From Cepaea nemoralis (Eukaryota; Mollusca; Gastropoda; Stylommatophora; Helicidae), in assembly GCA_014155875.1 (NCBI GenBank), contig JACEFZ010021714.1, positions 144,501 through 208,500 of the forward strand: a DNA stretch of 64,000 nucleotides. The letters run 5' to 3'. Within the stretch, counting starts at the first letter, position 1; every line of letters begins with the position of its first letter. This document shows, in pieces, positions 22,884 through 52,100 of the stretch. The notes beneath the pieces are model-generated. The model was not told the DNA's origin, made no database searches, and worked only from the letters and a program-made list of their open reading frames with translations. The position numbers were made by a program, and so were the translations under genes.

Positions 22884-23022
22884 TGCATCATCATCATTGT
22901 CATCATCATCATCACCACCATCATCAACAATATCACCATCATCAAGATCATCACCAACATCACCATCACCAACATCACCATCAACATCATCATCACATCA
23001 TCAACATCACCATCATCATGTA
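22884..23022. repeat. (CAT/CAC/CAA)n trinucleotide-rich tract
   Basis: Imperfect trinucleotide repeats of ATC/ACC type over about 140 bases. Confidence 0.9.
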
Positions 23023-23466
23023 CCCTGCCGGCTGGCGTAGGTGGTCATATCTCTCCTCAGATCTCTGTACTTGATGAAGAAATCCAAATTCTGAAACATT
23101 TTAGCACACATGCTCTGATTTTCTTCTTTTGTCACTGTTCAACGTAACTAAGTGAAACAAGTGTCACTTAGCTGAATACATGGCAAGGATGGATAGTAAA
23201 AATAATTCCTGTGCAAATACCATATTTTATCTGTTTATTTCTGCTGGCTGGGTAATCATGGATTCAAATCCATGCAAAAGATGGATTGTGAAAATGGACC
23301 TGGACTCCAGGTCAACTTATCCTTACATGGACACCAGGTCAACTTATCCTTACATGGACACCAGGAAATGACTGGGGCAGTGAAGGCAGCTGGTTTGATA
23401 ATGACCATATCACCCACTGAGTGCCAGCTGATCTATACAAATAAATGGGCGTAGCAACATATGGCC

Positions 23467-24180
23467 CTGTTATCAGTTATCAGTTGGGGTATCTTCACTG
23501 CACTCCGGACAGGTCCATAGGTGCTCAGATCCTCCCTCCAGCATATGCATCAGCGTTCGGTGGCTAATAGTGCCAGTTCTGTGTTGGTTGACGAGGCACC
23601 TCATTTTCCCGATGCACCTCTCGTGTCTGGCCATGCCAAGTCTTTCATCCTGGACAGCGATGTGGATTCACTGACGTCAAAGTCTTCTGTTCTCGACATG
23701 TCTTTAAGGGTGTTAATAACATCGGCATGATCCATAGGCTGGCCATCTGCAGGGGGTGCAGAGCCAGCCAGTTTTATCAGCTCGTTCATTTCCCTCAACT
23801 CCCGCATGTCCTGGGACGAAGATGAAGGTGACTTTATGGACAAAAGACTTCCGCAGCGACTCAGTCCACTGTCTATGTACAGATCCAGCTTCGACCTTTC
23901 GAATCATGCTCACTGAATCACTTAGTACACACACGTTGGTATAATGCTGTGATTCTAGCCATATAAAAGCCTGTGTAACTGCCATCACCTCCATCGTCAT
24001 GCTGCTCGTGGTCATGAAGTGGGCACCCCTGGATTCTTGAACGGTTCGGCCCGCTGAATGGGCTGTAAATGCCCATGCACTTCTCTGCTGCTTTACAACA
24101 GATCCATCTGTATAGATAAGCACTTCGGGATTATTTGAGTGTTCATAGATGAGCGCGTTGACTTCTGCATTGACGACAAG
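23467..24180 (-). mobile_element. LINE-D-like element, RNase H end, 13-bp target duplication
   Basis: The minus strand gives a full RNase H core: VLIYTDGSVV (first Asp), SMTMEVMAVTQAF (Glu), CVLSDSVSMI (Asp) and FIFVPGHAGVEGNERAD (His/Asp). The C-terminal block then follows in another frame and ends in LWTCPECSED. Identical GCAACATATGGCC at 23454-23466 and 24181-24193 marks a 5'-truncated insertion. A sister copy lies at 33885-34555 and a 3' stub at 28153-28262. Confidence 0.88.
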
Positions 24181-24194
24181 GCAACATATGGCCA

Positions 24195-24861
24195 ATGCAT
24201 CTTAAGGCATGTAAAGATGTCCTTTGCTTTACTATCTATTTACTGCAAGAGTACACTAGTGCTCTAACCAATGAGCCAATAAACCGGTGCTCTAACAACC
24301 AACCCAGTAAACTAGTCCTACAACCATTGAACCAGTGCTCCAACCGCTACACTTTAATACAGAGGCATGCAAAGTCATCAATGTAATTCATCTCTTTTTC
24401 AGGTTGCACAAAAGTTCTAACAGTAACAAAAACAACAGCAACAACTGTGCGTGTGTCTATTACTTAACAGCACATGTATATGACAATCTTCTAGTCTAAA
24501 TTAGGGTTCACACCATTTGAGGCAAAATAAAGTACATCAACTAATGAAAATAAAGAGAAGTGACATAAAGAGAAGGAATACAAAATATTTAAGTACATAA
24601 AATTCTGCATGTGAAATTGTTCTCGTTTAAATGGGCAAACTCCACAGAAAGCAATATAATAACTGTTTTTATAAGTCAATAGAAATAACACAGCTCTAGA
24701 CTACTGTACTACATATGAGCTCTCTAGCAAAGAAAAATACATAAGCCGTAATAACAAATAAGAGAACGCAAGTTACATTTTGCAGTGAAGTCGTCACGTT
24801 GTCTGCCTAGTGCTCCAAAAGCTACGGGCTAATGTTTGTCTCTGTCATTCAGTTTACAAGT
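24195..24861. other. Non-coding stretch with weak AACCA-type repeats
   Basis: 24250-24350 has loosely repeated phrases (GTGCTCTAACCA, CAGTAAACTAGTCC). The rest is AT-rich without a supported feature. Confidence 0.35.
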
Positions 24862-25015
24862 GCAATTTGTTTGGAGAACCCTGGCGGATCATCGTTGGAG
24901 CTAAGAGGTTCATGCACCATGCTACGCTTTGAGCAAGATGGTCTCTGGACAGAGCTGCAGCCATATGGGATAAAGCCCGACGCAATGAAGTCGGTCCTCT
25001 TACCTTTGTTGTTAC
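24862..25015 (+). mobile_element. SINE-2 remnant
   Basis: Degenerate but recognisable SINE-2 body: GGAGCTAAGAGGTTCATGC, then CATATGGGATAAAGCC and CGCAATGAAGTCGG. The tRNA-like head is lost. Confidence 0.6.
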
Positions 25016-25059
25016 ATTGGGGTAATTAAAACCAGAGAAGGTAAACTAGATAGACATAT

Positions 25060-25400
25060 AACTTAAACACAGAAGTGACAAACAAAAGATTGCAAGATTT
25101 ATTGCCTGGCATATTTCGTTGCATCTCATCAGGGGCATACTGCAGAGTTATATATCATATGTAGTGAATAAATTAATTATACTTTAGCTGAAACAAATAA
25201 AACACATAATCACTGGTATTATTCAAATGTGCAGCATCTGTTATCCCCACAGTAATTTCAAATTTAACACAAACTCTTTCTAGTTTGTAGTATGCACCTG
25301 ACAAGATGTAGCAAAACATGCCAGGCAATAAATCGTGCAACATATTGTTTGTTTCTTCTGTGTTCAAATTCACTAAGGGAATACATTGTTTTAAAGACAT
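25060..25400. mobile_element. Penelope-arm remnant, inverted pair with hammerhead-like motifs
   Basis: Two Penelope-arm pieces face each other. 25092-25136 (minus) has perfect CTGATGAG and CGAAA boxes. 25294-25338 (plus) has GCAC, CTGACAAG, GCAAAA and AATC-GTGC, with a perfect helix I but mutated boxes. Flanking DNA is also inverted (GTGACAAACAAAAGATTGCA against TGCAACATATTGTTTGTTTC). No coding core remains between them. Confidence 0.6.
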
Positions 25401-25477
25401 AGAACTCTTTATATCAACTCTTCAAATAAGAAAAAAGATGCCAGATATTTAGTCTAAATTGACACAGTCAAAAGAAC

Positions 25478-26315
25478 TTTATTTAACATCCAACCCCTTG
25501 AACCATGTTTATTTTGATCTTGAGATCCCCTAATATGGAGTTTCTGAGGTAAAAAGATTACATTTGGCACCACATTTGTAGCCCTTTATCCATAATCTCT
25601 GTCACTTTCTAATGGACAATCATGATGAAAAGCTTTCATTGTCACTAATTTTCTAATAATTGACATTTAAAAAATGAAATAAACAGATCTACTATGCTAT
25701 TACTGGCAGCACTTCTGTTTTGCCTCCGCCTGTCATAAATTCAAAGAGAAAATTGAGCTCAATGTTCATTTATTTGTTGCTACTGAGTGCAGACATCTTT
25801 GTTTACATCCATCCCATTACAAGAAAATCTGTGATTGGTCAATATTTTAAAGCTTCTATAATTAGTTTAAGAAGCACTCCTCCCATAACCTAACACAACA
25901 AGCTTACAGCACCTAGAAATTCAATTTGATTCAATATTTATGAAAAAAAATTAAAATTCATCCTCATTCAACCTGCTTCTTCAGCAGCGGTTATAATTGT
26001 GAATGTTAGTGAATTTTTTTTATCTTCCCTTTCTTCGCTCTCTTTCAAGTTAAACATGGAATGGTTATATTTCTCTTCTGTGCTCTTTGGGGCCAGTCAG
26101 GTTTTATGGGACACACGCCCAGAAAATTCATGCTCAGATTAAAATATTCAAATTTCTGGGTCAAAAGATTACATACAAAAACAGATGCAAAATTGTTCTA
26201 CGTAAAATATTTCTGTCTAAAGTTGTTCTAGTCTACACTATGACAGACGAACCCAATACCAAAAGAAAATATGTCGCTGTAAAATAATCATTCAGTAAAT
26301 GAATGTGACAATGTT
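25478..26315 (-). other. SMPD3: Probable 3' UTR and polyadenylation region of the sphingomyelinase gene
   Basis: After the TAG at 26316-26318 the minus strand runs about 840 bases without a recognised repeat. It offers two AATAAA signals, at 25774-25769 and 25483-25478. Low repeat content compared with the surroundings supports it being transcribed. Which signal is used cannot be told from sequence. Confidence 0.45.
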
Positions 26316-44306
<17,991 letters not shown>

Positions 44307-44484
44307 GATTTCTGCTCACAGGCTTCTATATTCTCTGTCCTTTATCTCAATTTCTCACTCAAACTGATGCTTGAAGCTGAGAGCTGCAAATATAGTAGAT
44401 GTAGACATGTATTATGATTTGCGTGACATTTGTATATTTCATCTGTGTATTACAACTTATAAAATATTTCACTGATGTTTTCTT
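44307..44484 (-). promoter_or_regulatory. SMPD3: Likely 5' UTR/promoter side of the sphingomyelinase gene
   Basis: About 180 bases of non-repetitive DNA immediately upstream of the ATG, ending at the SINE-1 copy. No TATA or strong initiator stands out. A 5' non-coding exon further up cannot be excluded. Confidence 0.3.
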
Positions 44485-44790
44485 GTTTTGTTTTTTTCGC
44501 TCTCTCGCTTTGAACTCACGTGTAGTCCATATCCACTACTTCTAGTAGTGCTGGACTACATTTTGCGTGTGAGTTAGCTTTCCCTATTAACAGTTTCCCT
44601 CACCACCAGGTGAACCCACTTCAACTTCAGAGGTACTTGTAATTAATGTCCTCAAGTCAAGGACGATAGGTCAACATTTTAGTCCAACTGTCCGGTGCAG
44701 GGGTTGAACCCGCTACCTCGGTATCAGCACACCGGATGTTTAAGAATACACATTCTTATCCATTTGGCCATGCCGACCTACATTTAACTG
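44485..44790 (-). mobile_element. SINE-1, full length, reverse orientation
   Basis: Complete reverse copy. The tRNA-like head is at its right end (complement of AGGTCGGCATGGCCAAATGG; B box as GGGTTGAACCC near 44700), with body phrases GTGTGAGTTAGCTTTCCC and CACCAGGTGAACCCAC. Confidence 0.8.
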
Positions 44791-45009
44791 ATTAAGTGAC
44801 ATGGGATAATTAAACGTCTTAAGCGACTTCCCATATTTTCCATGGGGTTATATATCGCCAAAATGTTGATATTGCAATATAATACAACACCTCTGCTACC
44901 ATATTAACAACTTTAAAGTCATAAATGTGACACACTCCTACTTCCTATTTTCCACTATCCAGTTTTGTTTGGTCCAGACCTACGATTTGTTTGCCACAGA
45001 GTCTGTTAA

Positions 45010-46015
45010 TATTTGTAAAAATGAAAGACAAGCCTATGTGTTACCAAGGCCCATAAGGGAAGCAAAGAATTAGCAACACTGTAACCTACCATGCTTGTCA
45101 TAAGAGACAACAAAGAAGGGTTGGCATGGGACTGGATACCTCATCCCATAGAAAACTTCAGCTGCAGAATCCAACCAATCATGGACAAGTCTACAAAGGG
45201 CGTGACGTAGTTGGTTGAGGTCCCATGCTCTATTGGGAGATGAAAGAAAGGAACAAGCAGAAGTAGAAAAGACAAAGTAGCAGAAGGTATCAAAAAACAA
45301 AACAAAAAATAAAACACCAGGTATGACATAAAGTAGTGTATGAAAAATGTCAGTGTTAGGAGAAAACATCATCATCATCATGTGCCGATAAGCATGGGCG
45401 GATATGTTTCACCATCTCTTAAGATCACCAGAAAACAACTAATGCTATTGGTAGCCTGTTAAGATGTATGTAGACTCACTGGAGATCGATTTAGTCAACC
45501 CTTACTGTGGAGACAGTACTTGTTATTACACTGATGATGACAATTATGAACCTTTGCAGTCTAATGATTTCATAAGCAGCTTTAGATGTTAATAATAGAA
45601 CTCAATTCAAAAAGTGCTCGAGTGGATTGAGGGCCGATTCTTTCCTGCGAGATGAAAGGAAAAAGAGGAAAATGAAGAAGAGATAGAAAAGACAATGTAG
45701 CGCTAAGTAAACAAAAAACAACAAAACAAAACACACACTGGGTATGACACAAATGAAAATGGTCAACCTTTGTGTCTAATGATTTCATAAACAGATGTAG
45801 GTTTCAGTAATAAAACTCAATTCTGAAAAGGGGTTGAGTCGGTTGATGGCCGATGCTTTCCTGGAAGATGAAAGAAACAAGAGGAAGATGAAGAAGAAGA
45901 AGTAGAAAAGACAATGCAGCGCCAAGTAAACAAAAAAACAACAAAACAAAACACACACTGGGTACGACACAAAGTAGTGTATGGAAAAGGTCAGTGGTAG
46001 GAGAAAACAAGCTAA
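45010..46015. repeat. Dispersed repeat E, three tandem-like copies
   Basis: CCTATGTGTTACCAAGGCCC, TGCAGAATCCAACCAATC and AAGAAGTAGAAAAGACAA-GTAGC blocks recur at about 45130-45370, 45580-45770 and 45780-46015, each ending in a GGTATGACACAAAGTAGTG-type phrase. A related copy is at 17480-17790, and parts lie at 48730-48900. Confidence 0.65.
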
Positions 46016-46127
46016 TGGTAGCTTACCGGCCCAGTGGTCACATGTTCAAATACCCATAGAGAAGGATTATTAAAATATGACCTGGGCTTCCAAGTCAGTC
46101 CCATCTAAAATGGGTAACAGGAAATAG

Positions 46128-47378
46128 AAGGTGACAGTAGAGGTGGCAGTACATGTGACAGTAAAGGTGACAATATAGGTGACAGCAGAGGTGACAGTAA
46201 AGGTGACAGTAGAGGTGACAGTAAAATGTGACAGTAGAGGTGACAGTAAAGGTGACAGTACATGTGTCAGTAGAGGTGACAGTAAAATGTGACAGTAGAG
46301 GTGACAGTAAAGGTGACAGTACATGTGTCAGTAGAGGTGACAGTAAAGGTGACAGTACGTGTGACAGTAGAGGTGACAAAAATGTGACAGTAGAGGTGAC
46401 AGTAAAGGTGACAGTACATGTGTCAGTAGAGGTGACAGTAAAGGTGACAGTACATGTGTCAGTAGAGGTGACAGTAGAGGTGACAGTAAAGGTGACAGTA
46501 CATGTGACAGCAGAGGTGACAAAAATGTGACAGCAAAGGTGACAGCAAAGGTGACAGTAGAGGTGACAGTACACATGAGAGTAAAGGTGACAGTAAAGGT
46601 GACAGTAAAGGTGACAGTAGAGGTGACAGTAGAGGTGACAGTAGAGATGACAGTACAGGTGACTGCACAAGTGACAGTAAAGTTGACAGTAAAGGTGACA
46701 GCAAATGTGACAGTAAGAGATGACAGTACAGGTGACTGCACAAGTGACAGTAAAGGTGACAGCAAAGGTGACAGTACATGTGACAGTACACATGACAGTA
46801 AAGGTGACAGCAGAGGTGACAGTACACATGACAGTATAGGTGACAGTAAATGTAACAGTAGAGGTGACAGTTGAGGTGACAGCAGAGGTGACACTACAGG
46901 TGACAGTAAATGTAACAGTAAATGTAACAGTAAATGTAACAGTAAAGGTGACAGTCAAGGTGACAGTAGAGGTGACAGTACAAGTGACAGTAAAGGTGAC
47001 AGTACAGTGACAGTAAAGGTGACAGTAGAGGTGACAGTAAAGGTGACAGTACAGGTGACAGTAAAGGTGACAGTAAAGGTGACAGTAGAGGTGACAGAAC
47101 AGGTGACAGTAAGGTGACAGTAAAGGTGACAGTAGAGGAGACAGAACAGGTGACAGTAACAGTTACAGCTAAGCTGACAGTAAAGGTGACAGGTATGATG
47201 ACAGTAAAGGTGACAGGTAAGATAACAGTAAAGGTGACAGTACAGGTGACAGAACAGGTGACAGTAACGGTTACAGCTAAGCTGACAGTAAAGGTGACAG
47301 TAAAGATGACAGGTATGATGACAGTAAAGGTGACAGGTAAGATAGCAGTAAAGGTGACAATAAATGTGACAAGTATGA
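46128..47378. repeat. 12-bp minisatellite GGTGACAGTAAA, about 100 units
   Basis: About 1.25 kb of GGTGACAGTAAA / GGTGACAGTAGA and close variants. Longer sub-blocks are duplicated, such as the TACATGTGTCAGTAGAGGTG segment. It lies between the two divergent genes, about 1.7 kb before the NBN start codon. Open frames up to 287 codons are repeat read-through. Every unit carries TGACAG. Confidence 0.95.
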
Positions 47379-47399
47379 TATTGAGCACATTGTAACATT

Positions 47400-48365
47400 G
47401 AGTGCTCCATCCATCCATCATGTGCAATGTCGGTAAGCGTGGGCGGTCATGGTTTGCCATTTCACTCGATCACCAGAGTCATGGATCAGCTCAGTGTTCT
47501 TGTCTCGACCATACCATGTGATCAAGCCATCCAGACATTTACTTCTTTGTCTTCCCCTTGTTCTCTTCCCCTCGGTATTGCCAGCTGTCACCAAGTTTTC
47601 TAATTTATTTCTTCTCATAACATGTACAAAACATGTTGACTGTCTACGTCTAATGTCTCTAATCAGGTTACGATCTTCATTTGTTTCTTGTAGGACATGT
47701 TCATTGGTTTTTCTGTCTGTCCATGGTATTCTTTGCATTTTCCTCAGAAACCACATTTCCACAGTCATCAGATGTTTTCAGCTTGTCTGCTCATTGTCTA
47801 CACTTCACATCCTTACAAAAGTACAGGTTCTATGTAGCACTTCAACACTCTTTTTCTTGTTGCAATTGATATATTTTTATTAGTCAGTGTGTTTTCCACT
47901 TTGCAAAAGGCTATCTATGCCATTGTGATTCTTGTTCTAATCTCTTCAAGGCACCTCCCATAAGATGTTATAACTGTTCCAAGATAATTGTACCTAATTA
48001 CTTGTTTAAGAATATTCCCATTTATCCTTTTATTACATTGTGGTATTTCTTTCTTCTTTGAGGCGACAATAATCTGTCTTCTTACAATTTAATTCTAACC
48101 TTAGTTATTCACTGTGTACATTAACCATATCTATTAAATATAGCAGATCCTGTTAATTGTCTGTAATCAAGATCAACACTGTATCATCTGCACATCTAAT
48201 CTTATTGATGTTATGTCCTCCAATGGTGATTCCTCGCATATCTTCTAAATTTAAAATAAAATATTTTCACTGCATAGGGAAAAAAGATCTGGAGACATTA
48301 CACATCCCTGTCACACACCTCTCTTAACTGGCTGATAATATTGACCTACTACATTATAATTTCCA
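47400..48365 (-). mobile_element. LINE-A copy 5
   Basis: Minus strand: MWFLRKMQRIPWTDRKTNEH, LIRDIRRRQSTCF, GKRTRGRQRSKCLDGLITWY, GRDKNTELIHDSGDRVKW and a stop at 47416. Upstream pieces to 48365 cover the RT palm with frame breaks. Its 3' end touches the 12-bp minisatellite. Confidence 0.82.
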
Positions 48366-48960
48366 TAAACCCATTTATGTTAGGCAGGTCAGCCTGTCAG
48401 TCTAGGTCAGTCAATTTTTAACACATCTGCCTCAATGGGGAATTGAAAATCTGATTACAGGCCGGCAGGCAAGCATGCTAAATACTGGACTGCCTTAACT
48501 CCCAAATAAGGAAGTGGGAGTGGGAGATATTCAAAGTGAAGGAAAAGAAGAAGAAAAAGATACTTTAGCTACATCTAACAGCATCATAATTCGTAGCAAT
48601 ACTTTAAAATTAAAAACCAATACAGAAGGAAGAACTAAAGGAAAAAGAGCTAGAGGACGTCAAAGATATATGGACATTAGCATCAAGCTATGTTAAGGAT
48701 ACAAGGATACTGATACTGATACATTCTTATTCTTCTGAGCCAAGGCTCAAAAAGTCAATATTCTGCCGTCAACCCTTGCTGTGGAGACGGCACTGGATGA
48801 TACATATAAGAAACTGACGAAGAAAATGGTGAATCTTTGCATCTAATAATTCCACTAGCAGCTGAACCTTTTAGCAATAAAACTCAAACACAATTAATTA
48901 TAATGAAAGTTATTTACAGCAGAATTCATACTAACTTGCCAGGGTTTTGTTTACTAAAGT
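48366..48960. other. Intergenic DNA with repeat-E fragment
   Basis: 48730-48900 resembles the 45480-45600 repeat (CAACCCTTGCTGTGGAGACG). No gene seen; a purine-rich open frame at 48514-48696 has no features. Confidence 0.4.
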
Positions 48961-49125
48961 AATTGTTTCGTTAAAATCAGGGTTAGACATTTTAGTCACA
49001 AACAATGTAAAGGCAATATAAAAACACAACCGGAAATGACAGTAAACAAACCTGAAAACAAAATCCAAGTTGTGGACATCGGCACCGACTGACTAGTTAG
49101 ATAGATAGTGTTGTTGTCTGTGAGA
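48961..49125 (+). promoter_or_regulatory. NBN: NBN promoter / 5' UTR region with ETS-type site
   Basis: Repeat-free DNA just upstream of the NBN ATG. CCGGAAAT at 49030-49037, about 90 bases before the start codon, is an ETS/GABP-type motif common in TATA-less housekeeping promoters. No TATA box is seen. Confidence 0.45.
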
Positions 49126-49156
49126 ATGTGGTTATTGGTGTCGATAGCAGACAGCG
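49126..49156 (+). CDS. NBN: NBN exon 1 (start codon)
   Basis: 31 bp encoding MWLLVSIADS plus one base, donor G|GTAAAC. Human nibrin likewise begins MW and has a first exon of similar size. The phase (1) matches exon 2, whose first two bases complete an Asp codon. It is short, so confidence rests on phase, MW start and position. Confidence 0.82.
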
Positions 49157-52100
49157 GTAAACATTCTTTGTTCTTTCAGTAGCTAGATCTTTGTAATGTG
49201 TTTACTTTTTGTGGTTGAGTGTTGGAACGCTGTAGTATAAATCAAAAGACCGACCTTGCGCTCCTGTCTGGACATCAATTTTTTCTCAATGTCTTCAATA
49301 TAAGTATTGTGCAAGGCTGCAAACATATCATATATATTCATATCTCAGATCTGGTGGTTGCCTGACGGCCTCCCTTTTCACTTTCCTTTTTGTCCAGTTT
49401 CTTTTGCATTGATAAGATAGAAATCGGGTTGATTTAGTTGTTAGTGCGTTTGTCTACCAAGGGAGTGGTCCGGGTGCAATGACCAGCAAAGGCAGGATTT
49501 TGCCCAGTCCTCATAAAAATCGGCAGATAATTGTCAGAATTGTATGGGAAGGATGTGTGCAGATTATGCGACGAGGAAAGGCGTTAACTATCTCACCTAA
49601 TACATTATGGTGGCCTAGAATTTGTGACTTAATACTTTAACAGAAAAAGAGAAAAGAAAAATCACAACAGAAATGAGATTCCTGAGAAGAATACTCAATC
49701 AATGTATCAAGAAGAGATAAGATCAGAAATGAAGAAATCAGGACTAAAGTGGGGGTTATAGCTGCACTAGATTGAAGTGGTCAAGCCGTTTGACTCGGGC
49801 TCTGAAGGTTGTGGGTTCAATTCCTGGCCACGTCCTTTGGTTCACGATTTAAATTTTTCGGAGACTCCTGTGGGTCGTCGCTAGAGCTACGAGTTTGTGC
49901 TTGGTGCGATGCTTTCCGCGCTGTGGAAAGAGACCGAGCCATATGGCATAAAACCCGGTGCAATGAAGTCGACCCTGTCGACTTTTAAGCGACTTTTTTT
50001 TAAAGATTTTATTAGAAGGCAGCAAGTCAAATGGTTTGGCCATGCAAGTAGGTTACCAACTAACAGTATACCACAACAAGCAATGATGTACAGACCAGAG
50101 GGAAGCAGAGGAAGAGGCCGACCATGTAAATGATGGAATAACAGAGTCCATGGGAATATCGATACATGAAGCCCATAAGCGGGCACTCTCCTGCTGTTTA
50201 TACTTCACCTCGACATTGCAAGGTACAAGAGGAACAAGATGAGATGAAATGAGATACTTTAACAGTATGGACACAGCAAAACTTGAGAAAACCTTAACTT
50301 ACCCATGAAATATTGTAAACATGTCTGAGGCCACTGTAGAGATCAGCTTAGATGCAATTTGCTTATCTTAACTTTAAGTGCTTGAGTTCCTGACCAATAA
50401 TGACAATGTATCATCTGCCATATACTCCAAGACTGCCCAAAATATGACGTAATAAGACAAACCTTCTGGCCTAGAGAAACAACAGTGGAAGATAAACTCT
50501 ATGGACCACTGAGTGAACTAAACAAGACAATGAAGTTCATACCAGAGACAATACTTCAAATATATACAAATTTCAAGCAAACAGAAGAAGAAGAATCTCC
50601 CATACAGAGCCTCTTTCTGTGCATTGGTTTGGAGTCTATTGACAGTCATCATCTTCATCATCATCTTCCACTTCTGCCATCAGGCATCATGGGGAGGAAT
50701 AATTGGTGTTCCAGCACCCGATGGGTGGCACAGGATAGTGTAATTTTGTATAATTGTACAATGTCTTTGATGTTGTCAATCCATTTTCTTCTCGGGCATC
50801 ATAGCAAATGTTCTTTGATGTACAGCCAGTGCTGGTAGTGAATGGTGTTGGATTCTGATGAAATGGCCGAACCGCTTGATCTTCTGTCTTTCAATATATA
50901 TATATATCTTACTGTCTGTCTGATAACATCATTTCTTATTCGGTCTCGGATATTGCTCTCCCTAAGCATCTCATCCATTATGTCAACTAATGTGATTCTC
51001 ACTCTTGGGTAAACATTTTGAGAATCCAGATGTATCAATTTTGGTACACCAGAAATATGTTGTTTTTATATCATACCCCCTAATACCTTAATTAGTAGGA
51101 GCTTGTTACATTTCATATGCTTTAAAGCAATGAACAATATTTTTATTAATTTATTTTTAATTAGTAGAAACTATTACATTTTGTATGCTTTAAAACTATG
51201 ATAAATATTTTTGTTAATTCATTTTGTGGGAGTCTCCGTGGCGAAATGGTCAAGCCATTTGACTTGGGCTCCGAAGGTTGTGGGTCTGATTCTGGACCAC
51301 GTCCTTCAGTTCATGAGTGAAGATTTGTGGAGACTCCTGTGGATCGTCGCTAGAGCTACTGAGTTCGTTTTTTGTGCGACGCTTTCTGCGCTGCGGAAAG
51401 AGACTGAGCCGTATGGGATCAAACCCGGTGCAATGAAGTCGCCCTTGTCGAATTTTGTTTTTCGACTTTTTTTTGTGGGTGTTTATTTTGTGTGTGTTAT
51501 TTTTATTTGCAGATGTAAGATATCCTATTTTGGGAGACCATAAGTATGTTGTTGGTCGACAGAACTGTGACATTGTTGTCCCAGATGCCTCCGTTAGCAG
51601 GAAACAGGCTGTTCTCACCATGGCACATTATGAAACCAATGTTGTAAGTTTTCAGGCTTCTGTTAGATTACTTGAATTTGAAAAGTAGTGACAACAACAT
51701 AATTAATTTCCACTGTTGTTTCACTAGGCTGGAAGGTTTGCCGTGATATGTCATATCTGGGACAGTCTTTTAGTATATTATCCAATGTTGAATGTTTCTT
51801 GAATGAAAAATCATGGAAAATAAAGATTTATCTGACAACTGAAATATTGCATCTGATATAACCTAACTTAGGTGGGTCTAGTCATTGTAGTGTTAACATT
51901 AACATATTAAAATTGACATCACCCTATGTAGATGGATGGGTGCTTGTAATATGACTGTGTTAAAATTAACCCGAGTACCTTGGCACGGTGTCCTCATGTT
52001 AGCTGCACACAAGATATTGTTTGAGTGGCTCCACAGAGTTACAGTTATTACTAGCTGAGCTCTGAGAGACTGTTTATTGGTCTTAGTGGACAAAGCCACC

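Noticed and set aside
22883..23074. His-rich 63-codon frame
   Set aside because: Translation of the CAT/CAC trinucleotide tract.
46095..46958. Open frames up to 287 codons through the 12-bp array
   Set aside because: They are read-through of a 12-bp repeat (length divisible by three keeps every frame open); no start context, no conserved domain.
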